DNA from: Elgaria multicarinata webbii | Lineage: Eukaryota; Chordata; Lepidosauria; Squamata; Anguidae | NCBI RefSeq assembly: GCF_023053635.1 | Contig: NC_086185.1 | Location: forward strand, 10,263,001-10,327,000 | Direction of reading: 5' to 3' | Length of the DNA stretch: 64,000 nucleotides | Shown here: positions 1 to 28,620 of the stretch, piece after piece | Layout of the letters: every line of letters starts with the position of its first letter | Position numbering within the stretch: position 1 is the stretch's first letter | Notes under the pieces: model-generated | The model's input: the letters and a program-made list of their open reading frames with translations, nothing else | Databases searched by the model: none | What the model was told of the DNA's origin: nothing | Program-made: the position numbers and the translations under genes

Positions 1-714
1 ATGGGGAACTGTCCAAGGTCTTGAACCTCCAGAATGGGGCCTGCTTGGATACTTGATGCTAGACCCTTGCCTGAGGTCTATCTCCTCCAGGCTGAGTTCA
101 GCACCCGACAGGACACAGGCAAAACAAGCCCTAGGCTGGACTCTGACTGAGTTAGAGCCCAGTTTCCTTGGCAGGGCATGAGAGCCGGTATGGTGAACAG
201 CAGCACGAGAAATCACTGTACCCTCTCAACTGTCCATCCGTGTCCTCTATGCCACCCTTTTAGAGGAACAGGTGTCACCTCATAAGTGACAGTCAGAAAC
301 TGGCAAAGTGGAATGCAATAGCCCAGCCCAAGCCTTGACCTCACTTCCTTTTCCTGGGCTACCTTCCAGAGACAGATCACAGTTGTGACCTTGGGCTTCT
401 AGGCTATTGGATTCCACTTGGAAACATATTTCTGGCAAGTCTATAAAACACATCATAGCAGTGTTCCCACCATCAGAATATATATGAATGACAGTAAAAC
501 AATACTAGTTCAGTAATTATTCAGAAAATCTAGGACATTTTAGTCGGTCTATAACAAATCTGGAAAACAAATCTGGAAGTCAAAACAAATCTGGAAAACA
601 TACAACCTTATATTCACCTCCTGTTTAACCCTCCAATCTTCTGAATTTGACACTTCAAAGGAAATGTATCATTCTTCCAATCATATGTTCAGACATGATT
701 GAAACCCTAGGGCT

Positions 715-768
715 GGTGTGTGTGTACATGTCTGTGTGTGTGTGTACGTGTGTGTGTGTGTGTGTGCG
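715..768. repeat. (GT)n-rich microsatellite
   Basis: An interrupted run of GT dinucleotides. It generates a spurious open frame rich in Val and Cys. Confidence 0.9.
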
Positions 769-1726
769 AGAGACTGAGAGTGATAAAGGAGGTGAGTTTC
801 ATTTTTTTAGGAGAAGCAGGTTCTTATCATGCTCCTCTGAGTTATTGACCTTCAAATGGAAGTGGGCAACACAATTTGATCTATAAAATAGTCACTGAAC
901 AGGGAAGTCTATAATGGAGTCCAAGACAGCAAAGTTACTTAAGGTGAACAAAACAAACTGGATCATATTTTAGCGTAAGATGGCAAATGTTATAAAATGT
1001 GTTAGGTCTACGTGTTCTTGCGCTCCTAACATTGCCTTTCCAAATATACACATGCTAGCTTATACAACCCCAAACTGGAACTGGTAATACTCAAGTTCAA
1101 TTTATTGTGGAATTTCCTTGGTCTTTAGCCACATTACATTATCAGTCCAAGAGAATGTGTTTGCCAGTTACAATCTTTTCTCAGATTTTAGTGGTGAACT
1201 TTAGCCTCTTAATAAACGTTAGTATATCAAAGTGTGTCCTTGACAATATTTCACATGTATGATGATGAACCTCCATGCCAGAACATTGAAACTTTAATAA
1301 ACAAGGTGTCAATAAACACAAAGAAAGCCTAGCATACAGTATTATGTCAATTACTAGTCTTTTTCTCCCTTTCTCATGAGAAGTAATGATGTTTACAATG
1401 TATGCCAAGATTTTCGATTCCTATCTAACAACAGTTCTAATCTTATTGAAAATGTAGTATAACGGCCTGAACCTTGTTGCTAAGAAACAATAAGATTTCA
1501 GTTTTGTATTCCTGCTCTGAACACGGACTGGATACTGTACAGGTTTATGTTCAGCGCCTGCAGTGAAATGGTTTGTTGCATTATTTTTGCTCTGGTTTTC
1601 AGACCAGATGCATGTATTTTCTACAAGACCGTTACAACAACCTTCTGTAAATAGTCAAAGTTAATATATGATGTGTTGACATTTGGAAAAAACAAACAAA
1701 GTACTTTGAATATTTCATTTTTAAAA

Positions 1727-1732
1727 AATAAA
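1727..1732 (+). terminator. Poly(A) signal AATAAA
   Basis: AATAAA lies in an A-rich context. About 20 nt downstream is the GT-rich stretch GTGGCTTTGTTGGTGTTGG, a typical downstream element. Confidence 0.45.
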
Positions 1733-2109
1733 GTTGCAAACAATTAACCAGAGTGGCTTTGTTGGTGTTGGACTAATTATTTTAGAGAGAGAAACAGGAG
1801 TGTGCCGGTTTCCAGATGATGGGTTGGTGTTTTGTAGTGGTAAGAGTTTATGGTTTGTGAAGTAAGTTCTATGCTCCATTTGCCCTTTTCATATTCTCTT
1901 CCTTGTACGTTACCCCCCTTACATAATCACTTTCTGGTTCCTTTACTTCATGGGAGGAATCAAATACAGCAAGGAGGACAACACACATGAGCATTTGATG
2001 TTGTGATCGACCATTGTGGAAGAGTTGTGGTTTATAATAATAATATTTATTTATTTATTTCTTACCCTCCTAACTGGGATAAGGGGCATACAATTTAATA
2101 CTTAACCAT

Positions 2110-2480
2110 TGGATAGTGGTTACCCCTACCCATTTATTGGATAGTGTTTATTTTTATTTATTTACAACATTTATATATTGGTCCACATCTAAATGGATTC
2201 CGTAGCAGTGAACAATAAAAGATGGAAGGAATAAAGCACCACATTAAAAGTGTTTTTTTTAAAAAAAAGCATACCAATAAAAACCATGGCTGGTCAGTTG
2301 AGGAGGACTTGTTGAAATATACAGGTATATTCAGTAGGTGGCAAAAAAACGACACAATGTTGGTAGCTGCCTGACCTCCAGAGGCATGGAGTTCCATAGA
2401 AATACGGCCACCACAATGAAGTCCACACTTGGAAGTGCATACTCTGGGTGGACTCAAATCAGGCCATAGGTCCATGTGGA
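2110..2480 (-). mobile_element. LINE 3'-end fragment
   Basis: Begins with a T-rich TTTATTTATTTA tract, as the complement of a LINE 3' tail would. It shares the segments 'aacatttat', 'ACATTAAAAGT' and 'GGCTGGTC' with the block at 14862-15075. This is a degraded, reverse-oriented copy of a squamate LINE family, with no intact reading frame. Confidence 0.5.
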
Positions 2481-2512
2481 ACTACCAGGAGCATCCCAGT
2501 TGATAAGTGTCC

Positions 2513-2700
2513 AAAGCACTTCACATGCATTATCTGGTTGTAATCCTTAAAATAAATCAGTATTATCTCCAGATTGCAGATGGGGGAAACTGAGGATGAT
2601 AGAGTGTGTCTTCTCTAAGGCCACCTAATGAGTTCATTGCAAAGGTATATTTGAAATGGAGACTTCTTGATTCGTAGTTCAGCCTCTTAGCCATATCTGT
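2513..2700 (+). mobile_element. MIR-type SINE remnant
   Basis: Matches the amniote MIR layout: AAAGCACTTCACATGCATTA, then a 'cagatgggggaaactgagg' core, then 'aaggccacctaatgagttc', then a block like 'tttgaaatggagacttcttg'. Divergence is high, consistent with an ancient insertion. Confidence 0.65.
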
Positions 2701-2769
2701 CTGTCTATCTCTCTACACCTTTTGGTGGGGGTAATGCTATCATTAATCATAGTTTCATGGAATGTGAAA

Positions 2770-3515
2770 GAGTTTAACAGCCTTTCCAAGAAGACAAAAG
2801 TGCAGATAAGGGCAACTAAAATGATCAAGGGGCTAGAGCAACTCTCCTATACAGAAAGCTTACAACACCTGGGATTCTTTAGCTTAGAAAAAAGGTGAGT
2901 AAGAGATGACACGACAAAATGATGCGTGATGTGGGGAAAGTGGATAGGGAGACATTTTTCTCGCTCTCTCAGAATTCTAGAACTCAAGAGTCATCCCATG
3001 AAGCTGACTGGAGGGAGGTTCAGGACAGATAAAAGGAAGGACTTCTTCACCAAGCACTTGGGGGGGATCTACACTACCGCTTTTAAAGCGCTTTAAAGCA
3101 CTTTGAAAACATTTTGAAACCTGTATATGTAGTGTGTCCTGGGCCCCAACAGTTGTCAAAACTGTTATAAAGCGCTTTAAAGCACTTTAAAGCTGTAGTG
3201 TAGATCCCACCATAGTTAAATTACGGAATTCACAACAAGATGTAGTGATGGCCGCCAATTTGGAAGTCTTTAAAAGAGGATATAGACAAATTCATGGAGC
3301 TGAAGGATATCAATGGCTAACTAGCCCTGGTGGCTATATGTTACACCTAGGATTTGAGACAGTACATCAGTTGCTGCTGGGGAACATGGGTGGGAGGCTG
3401 CTGCGTCCTGCTTTGTTGTGGGTCCCTGGTCGACAGCTGGTTGGCCACTGTGTGAACCCAGTGCTGGACTAGATGGACCCTTGTTCTGATCCAGCACAGC
3501 TCTTCTTATGTTCTT
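2770..3515 (+). mobile_element. CR1 LINE 3' portion, interrupted by a MITE
   Basis: In broken frames the left part resembles the C-terminal region of CR1 reverse transcriptase. The right part matches the family 3' end, including GGTTGGCCACTGTGTGAAC and a CTTCTTATGTTCTT end. The copy is split by a palindromic MITE (3064-3209). The same 3' end recurs at 36358-36440 and 42360-42445. Confidence 0.75.
3064..3209. mobile_element. Palindromic MITE nested in CR1
   Basis: The ends are inverted repeats: GGATCTACACTACCGCTTT on the left and the complement of AGCTGTAGTGTAGATCC on the right. Internal AAAGCGCTTTAAAGCA motifs occur on both arms. It interrupts an otherwise continuous CR1 sequence. A related copy is at 35483-35650. 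Confidence 0.7.
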
Positions 3516-3989
3516 CCCCTGTTGCAACCCACTCTTCCTAGCCACAGGCTCCAAAACCTACAATATTCTTTATTATAGTCTGTCCTGTAAGTGGCTGGGT
3601 GGTGTTTTGTTGCTTTCGTTGTTGTTTACAAACATACTTATGACACAATATAAACTGAGTTGACAAGAGCAGAAGCCCTGACTTTACTGCCACCTTTTAT
3701 GGACGAGACGGATGGAGATATTATTGTGCCCGGTCGCAGATAATTTAGAATCCTGGCTTTTCCCATTGTATTCAATGGGCAGCGCCCACTCCCTCCGCCT
3801 GGGGAAGAAAAAGAGTTTCTAATGGAACCAGGAAGTGCTACTTGCAAACAGTGTGTGTTGTTACTCTATAGATTTAAGCTCTATGTCTCCGTCGAAATTC
3901 CTAGCGTCCGTCCGTTGACTCCAATGAGGACTAGACAGGAGCCGATCTACCTGATCTCTATGGCATGATCTCTATGGCGCCTCCTCCTT
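3516..3989. other. Unassigned intergenic DNA before the RAB41 promoter
   Basis: No exon or recognisable repeat was identified. CpG content begins to rise from about 3700. Confidence 0.4.
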
Positions 3990-4618
3990 AATGGAGAACC
4001 GGAAGTGACGCCATAACGCGATTCCTGTTATCCGCCTCCTCTTCTACGTGAACTACAACTCCCGTGATGCTTTACAATCGGCAAAGCCGCCTTGCGGCTG
4101 ACGGGATTCGTAGTCCGAGCGGCACCCTGAAGGTCACAGCCTGCCCTCACTCCTAGTGTCACGGAACCCAAAAACGGCTCCGTTTCAGTGTGAGAGAGAA
4201 TTTCCCTGTCCCATTGAAGAGCGCGACACGATCCCATCAGGACGCCTCTACCCTTCGTTCCTCTCTCTACGGTGCGGGCGTCGTTGACGCCGGCAGGCCG
4301 CCTTCGACGTCGGCAGTGACGTCACGGCGCACCCGTCGGCTCCTCCTTCCCCCCAGACACCCCCCCCACCGGCGGGACAGGATGAGCTCATCCGCCCGCC
4401 CACGCAGGCAGGGGTCGCTCGGGCTCAGCGGAGCGGAAGTGACGCAATCGGGTGTGAGGCGGCTGGAGTGTAACCGTTGCTGTGTCTCCTTTCTGGTCGG
4501 CGCGGCCTAGCCCGGCTTCTCGCCTGCCTCTCCGTCCCCTTACGCCTTCCTCCTCCTCCTCCTCCTCTTCCGTCCCCGCTTCCCTGCCCTGCCCTGCCCG
4601 CCCGCCCGCCCGCCTGCC
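3990..4618 (+). promoter_or_regulatory. CpG-island promoter and 5' UTR of RAB41
   Basis: GC- and CpG-rich DNA leading into the start codon at 4619; the CpG richness continues to about 5000. Visible candidate sites are two copies of CGGAAGTGACG (about 4000-4010 and 4435-4445), an ETS half joined to a CRE-like TGACG, and ACTACAACTCCCGTGATGC at 4052-4070, which resembles the ZNF143 element. No TATA box is evident. This fits a housekeeping-type dispersed promoter. The start site cannot be placed exactly. Confidence 0.7.
4052..4070 (+). promoter_or_regulatory. ZNF143-like promoter motif
   Basis: ACTACAACTCCCGTGATGC closely resembles the ZNF143 consensus beginning ACTACAACTCCCA and continuing to ATGC. 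It lies about 550 nt upstream of the ATG in the CpG island. Confidence 0.45.
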
Positions 4619-22563
<17,945 letters not shown>

Positions 22564-25500
22564 AGGATCCGTCGCGTGGCAACCCCTTCCCAGTTGGCCA
22601 GTCCAGTCTCGCTGAAGAGCATCACTTTTCATTGACTAGAGAAACTTAATTTCCCGAGGGCTGAGAAACCCAGTCTAATACGCAATTGAGCCTCCCCACC
22701 CCCCCTCTACCGTGGACCAGCCCTGGCTGCTCCCTCCTACTGCATGGTGTGAACCCTCAAATATGTCCTGTCCCTTGTTGGTTGTTGCACTTTGGTGCCG
22801 TGGCACCCTTTCACTAGGTTTCTTATCTCGGGTGTGTGCACCTAGCTGTGTGGTCCTATGAATGCCAAGGGGAGGATCTTTTCTCAATGTAGGAAAACAC
22901 TGACAAACCTAAAGCAAAGGAGCTTAGCGGATCTGGGACATCCCCTATTCCTTTACCCCGGCTTTTTCTTCACCCCTCTTCCAGAGGCTGCTCCTTCCGT
23001 GTGGTTTGGCCACGCCTGCCCTTGCAGCGGGAGGCGATGGGTGTCCTCCAGTCCCGACTCCTTGCAGGGAGGCCTTAGCCACCTCCCGGCTTCCCTATTT
23101 GGGCTTTCTTCCTCCTTCCTTGAGAGTCGAGGGAAAGGAAGGAGGCAGCTCAGACGCTGTGATTGACACTAGATATCCCAGGTTGCCCTTTTTCGCGACG
23201 GAGTGGCTAGCTGTCTTTAGTTGCAGGTTGCTTACCCTTTTTTCCCCGAAGGACGTTGGTGCTCAGTTTACAATTGAATACGGACAGGGAGGATAAGGTA
23301 AAGCTGGACTGTGAATGAGGTGCGAAGCCTTATGCGGGGAGCCTGGTTCCTGCGTAGTGTTCGAACTGGGATTTGGGTATTTTCCAGTACTTCCTTGCAC
23401 CTCCAGTCCATCCTCACCCGAAAAAGATCTCTGTCGGTGAGCTAAAAACTCCACAGTTGGGTTAAAACAGGAACTTGGGTTCTAGACGTAGACCAATACC
23501 AGGAGCTGCTATGTTTGTATTATTTTTCACTTCTGTATCCTTTTAAATATGCAAAGTGCTTTACAGCTACCTTCACGCTTCATAGCCCCGTTCCCGTTTT
23601 TATAGTTGGCTGTGGACAGCGCCTTGAGACCATGGCTATCTATAGGAAGGGCCCTCATCTGAATTCTGTGCTTTTCTTCCACTTGCCTAATAGCCTGGTC
23701 TTCAGAGTCTAAAGTGAGTGATACAGCACCTCCCCTTCAGCTGGTCCCGCCACTGTATATGAAGCGAGATGTAGGACTCTTTTGTTTTGATCTAACTATT
23801 TTTTCAGAGCTTGCTGTTGACCAATTCTCAAATTCTATATAGGTATATAAATATATATATATATTGGGGGGTAGTTCAGTTTTACTTAATACCCAATGGA
23901 AGAGACTTTAATCCTTGTCTGATGTCTGTCTGTTCTATGTAAGATTGGCTTGTGTATCTAAAGACAACGAAAACTTGCATAGATCTATTGAACTTCTTGT
24001 TTAGCCCTTCTTACGTCCTCTGCTGTTGGATGCAAGTCGTGCTAACTTGCAAACTGATCTGGGGGACGGGTAAAAGACAGCATGAATTGGGTACTTGTTG
24101 GATGAATCGCCCGTTTTGTTTTGAGGTTGTTTTGTCTGTCTTAAAAAGCCAAAAAAAAAAAAATGTAATCCCTAGACGCGCACCTACTCCTGTTCTTCTG
24201 ATCCTGACTCGGGGACCCTTCCTGTCCTGCTTGCGTATGCATGGGATGTGGCCCTTTGCTGGAGGTGCCTCTGAGCGTCGTTTGTGGCTTTATCCCTGCA
24301 AAGGAGTTGGGCACTATAAAGAGCAAGAACAGGGTCTAGTTCATACCTGTTTTCTTGGGCACAGGTTTGGGGTGAAGAGTAGTTCTCGTTAGCAATCGAA
24401 CTACAGGAAATAGTATTTTGGGACTTCTTTCCTCCCCCATCTGTTCTGCTATACTTGGGCTGAGCCTGGCTTTGGAGCAAGATATGCCATTCAACTGGGC
24501 CAAGGGAGTGTTTAGAAAAGAGCCGAAGAGGGTGGACCAAGGAGAGGTCTTCCCATCAGCACAGCGTAGGAAAACTTTTCTCCTTCCACGCTGGAGGGCT
24601 TGCTTGGAGTCACTGTTGGCTTCCTGAACCGAGAGAGGAGGTCACCTTTGGCATGTTAACAAGAACCACGTGATTCTCTTCAAAAGATGCTGTCCTGCCG
24701 AGAACTTGTTTCCTTATGAAGTCCCCTTCTTCCTAGCTTAATAGCTGACTTGATTTCTGCCCCTTAACAGCTGACCAGCTGGGAGAAATTCAGCAGGTGC
24801 AGCTTTAGCCCTTCAGAGAAATTGCAAAATGGAAAAGGCTTGTCAAATCTTGCTAATTTCTATTACTGTAATAAACAAAGAAGTATTTATAAATGTATGC
24901 GTCTCCTAATAGGCCCCTTCGAGGCAACGTACAATTTGAAAACTTCAAACACATTTTGAAAACGTTTCAAACATCCCTGGCAACAGAATTAAGGTCAAGA
25001 GAGAATCTTCAATACAGATTCTGCTGAGTACAACATCAGTTACTCCAAACAAGAAAGGATACCTTTTAAAAATGCCCCCATTAAGAATCTGTCATGCTTG
25101 GATTTTGTGTGCATCCTGTAATTTCCACAGAACGTAGTTCTTGCTCAAGTGGGGACTCCCAACTTAATCATACATAACTAAGGAAAAGCCAGGTTTTCCA
25201 CCCAGGTGTAATCTTGTTCATCCATGGTTAACATGGAGCATGGTTCCAGCTTGTGCTAAGCTGTGTGGTTAAGGGGAGAGCTGTTAGCCCTTTCTGGGCA
25301 TTTCAGTCTGGTTCTTCTGCTCGAACATCTGCAAATCCCTTGCATCTGGTGGGGTGCCTGCTTGCATGTACAATGTAATGTCTGCATCAGGCGTACCTGT
25401 GGATTGCTCAGTTCCCGCAAGCCCTCCTCTCCTAACTTGGAAGGATTATGGGTATTGGGCCTGTGTATGCATAATGATGGCTACGCACAACCGCTTGTCC

Positions 25501-26395
25501 CGTCTTGCATATGGCATTTAGAGATCGGTGGTGAAGCCGAAGACTCACATGGCTTAAAACTCCCAACACTTTACTAGAGCATTAAGTAAACTCTTCTTTT
25601 GTTTTAAAAGCATGGGGACAGGTAAGTCATACACTAGTAAAGGCAGCGTTCAGCAGTGTGCAGGCCCCATTACCTGTAAGGGTTTTTAAAACAATCCTCA
25701 TCCCAGCCCACTCCTGCCTACTGAAAGCCAGCCTTCTGAAAGGGTCTGCCCCTTCTGCAAAGCTTAGGATTTCTCTGGTAATCTCCCACCCCCCTTCTCT
25801 GAGCACAGGCACCCCCTATGTAACATACCTATGTTTTTCCTTCCTTTTCTTCCTCGGTAACCTCTCCAGCAGAATTGGCAAGCTTACAAGCTTGGCCCCC
25901 CTCAGTTCTGAAAGTGAAATGCCACGGCAAAGGCCTGTGTACTCATCCTGTGTATATATCCTCACTGTTGTGTGGGAATTGCTGGTGTCCTGTTGGTGTG
26001 TCTGTTTCTCTCTCTCTCTCTTTGCAGTTGAACTGGTGCCGCTCTCCCTTCTCACTGGCAGCCCAGTCCTGCCACCGCTGTTGTGGTGTTCTCTTAAGGC
26101 ACACTGGAAACTTGTCTTTCCAGAGAATAGGGATTTTAAAAAAAATGCATACATGTTTGTGGGGGAGGGATGGGGGGCTGTTGGGCAGGCAGGGATGGGG
26201 TGGGGGGGAAATGTAGTGAACACCCTAGTTCACTTTCCACTGCCTTCTATGGATGTGTATAATATTTTGAGTGTGTGTCTTTGGCTCTGCTGTCTCCTAG
26301 CTGTTAGCCAAGTAAGTGACTCTTAATATATGAATATTGACTGTCAGACTACAGCTGTGTATCACACTAAATAAAGTTAATTTCACCACACTTTT
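22564..26395 (+). other. Probable long 3' UTR of RAB41
   Basis: About 3.8 kb without another exon and poor in interspersed repeats compared with the rest of the window. It ends at an AATAAA followed by T/G-rich sequence. Long 3' UTRs are usual for RAB6 genes. An internal AATAAA near 24871 may be a proximal site. Confidence 0.5.
26370..26375 (+). terminator. Poly(A) signal AATAAA, likely distal RAB41 end
   Basis: ACACTAAATAAAGTTAATTT is followed by 'tttttcttgtcactgtgatt' within 50 nt. Confidence 0.5.
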
Positions 26396-26569
26396 TCTTG
26401 TCACTGTGATTGTTTTTAAGGGAAGGGCGGATCAATGCACTCACCTGCCTCTTTTTTTTCCCCCACACAGCTTTAGTTTCCTTAGATCTTAGAGAGAATT
26501 CTGCAGCAAACGGACCCAAATTCTGTGCCAGGACACCTCTGTTCTTTGACATATATGATGTATAGAATC

Positions 26570-26615
26570 AGAATAGTAGAGTTGGAAGGGGCCTATAAGG
26601 CCATCGAGTCCAACT
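26570..26615 (-). mobile_element. CR1 LINE 3' terminus
   Basis: GAATAGTAGAGTTGGAAGGG followed by CCTATAAGGCCATCGAGTCC, the reversed last ~46 bp of CR1. Confidence 0.85.
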
Positions 26616-27409
26616 TGATGTAAGGAAGATGTGGAGAAGTGGGGGGGCTCCGTTATACCATACTGCTGATGTTACTAATGGAAAGCTGTGTTTGGGGCTG
26701 AAGCAGACATCGGCTATCTTGTTCGACCATCTCCCAGAGGTTCTGAGTTTCGCCAGAGATGGTTCTTGTATTTTGAAACATATATTTGCAGCCATAAAGG
26801 TTAGAAACCCAGCTTACGTTTTAATAAACAGTGGGCCTTTAGTGCTGCTGAATTCTGCATCCATCATTACACTGTTGCAATAAACAGACCCTGGTCTGTG
26901 GGCATCCATCCAAAAATATGATGGCTGTTGAAAAAGTAGTGCAGCTTTTTATACTCTACTACTTCATGTTCTTGTGGTGCTTGAGATTAAATCCCATCAG
27001 CTTCAGAGTTATAATCCTGGTAGGCTTAGAAAGTAAATTCCATTGAATTCTGTGGGGTGGAAGGTTGTGCAGCCTCAGTGGAACAGGACAAAATGGATGT
27101 TGATGGGGTCTTGATTTTTCTGGATTTTGTATCCAGGTAATAACAGCATCACACTAATTCTCATTTAGCTTCGTGACTTGCCTGTACGTATGTTATCTAA
27201 ATTCTAAACACTCCCAGTTCCCCCATGCATGTTCACTTTGAAGCTTACTGGCACTAGCATATAAACATCATATTCCTCTCCAAATGTCCTTTCTGTGTGC
27301 ATTCCTTTGGTCTCTAAATGCGCTATCCTTTCATTTTCACTATGCTTGCTGAATTCTACCCAATTCCTTCTTCCGAGCATACAGTATGAAACATGTCAGT
27401 GGCCTAATC
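26616..27409. other. Intergenic DNA, nothing identified
   Basis: No exon, RNA gene or clear repeat seen. Confidence 0.4.
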
Positions 27410-28620
27410 AACAGTTCCCTAGCTCCTGTTGGATTTTCCTGAGAAGTCAAATTTAAAAGCTGCTCGCCAAACTTTTGGGGAAACACCAGCCGTCTGGTTC
27501 TGTTGTTCAAGAGGAGCCTTAACTTTGTACAGGTTCAGGTTGTACCAGAAATGTTTCCCAGTGCCTACCAAACTTAAACCCTTATCCCTGAGCCTTTGGG
27601 CACTGAAATCCTGTATCTTGGGCCTGCACATGAAATTGGTGTCAATCAGTAATCTAAGTTTGGCTTCCAGGACTACAAAATTGCCTAGTGTCTCTGGGGC
27701 GGATATACCATGTCCACTGATTCCCCCCCCCCCCCCCCCCGCAAATGTAGGATGGCATAGAATCCACTTTATCAGATGCATACAATGTTGTCCTTGGTTG
27801 GCGAGTATATGTACTTGGGTTAAGAGAGGGAAATTACAAATGGAGATAGATGACAATGAAATGTAAAAGGTACAGTTGATGACTCTTCAACTAAAGCCTA
27901 AATATATGCGAACAAAACAGATCATGTGTCATCCATTATCAAGTTTCTCAGAAAACTCCTGCTTTCGATGGAGGCAAAGTAATCCACAAAGCTTTTATAA
28001 AGCAACAAACCTCTTCTACCTGAAGAGAGTCTAATCTCTTGGAAGCATCCCCCTAGGCAAAAACTATGCAAACTAAGCGAGACAATTGTCCGATCAAGGA
28101 GAACAGGAAGCCTCTTCCCAAAGGCCCGTAACTTCAGAGAGCCTGGTGCGGAGGCGGGTTCTGGAGCAATCCTAGTCACACCGACTTTCTCACTCCCTTC
28201 TGCTCCGTGCATTTAGCTTCCGGCAGACCCAAGCATCAGCTAGCTTCTTGGGGCTCTTTCTTCCGGAAGAAAGCTAACTTCCCACTGAGTGTGTTGGATT
28301 TGGCCTTGAGGAGATAAGCTCTGGAGAGGGCTGACTCCCATCTGGGGAATCGCCCATGAGAGCTTCCTCCCCCACTGGTCCAGGCTGGCTGGTGTCTGGC
28401 GCCGCCTCCTATTTCCAAATCTGATTCTGACTGATTACCTGAAACACCTTCTCCCAAAACAGGAGCAGTAGGGTTAGACATGACATCCATATTGACTTGA
28501 GCATGTGAACTTAAAAACGGGTTGGGTTTTAAAGTGTGAAAAGAATTCTGCTGAATATATCGTGGTCGGGTGCTTGCAGATTTCTTTGATGATGGGTACA
28601 CTGAGCACATCACACATTCA
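27410..28620 (-). other. Unclassified block, possible old retroelement remnant
   Basis: Several minus-strand open stretches of 96-145 codons follow one another, broken by a poly-C run near 27722-27740. The composition is more coding-like than its surroundings. I cannot match it to a gene family. It could be a fossil of an LTR-type or other retroelement, or chance. It looks broken. Confidence 0.2.
27722..27740. repeat. Poly-C run
   Basis: About 19 consecutive C. Confidence 0.9.

Larger units (their letters stand above)
1..1735 (+). other. Probable 3' UTR end of an upstream gene
   Basis: No convincing coding exon is visible. The stretch is fairly AT-rich, poor in recognisable repeats, and ends in a canonical AATAAA followed by a GT-rich tract, the layout of a vertebrate cleavage site. 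I infer that it is the 3' UTR of a plus-strand gene lying mostly outside the window. The gene cannot be named from UTR sequence. It could instead be plain intergenic DNA with a chance signal. Confidence 0.35.

Noticed and set aside
25658-26326. A 222-codon plus-strand open frame with hydrophobic stretches, overlapped by a 135-codon minus-strand frame
   Set aside because: It lies in the inferred RAB41 3' UTR, contains low-complexity stretches, and shows no domain or splice logic; likely chance.
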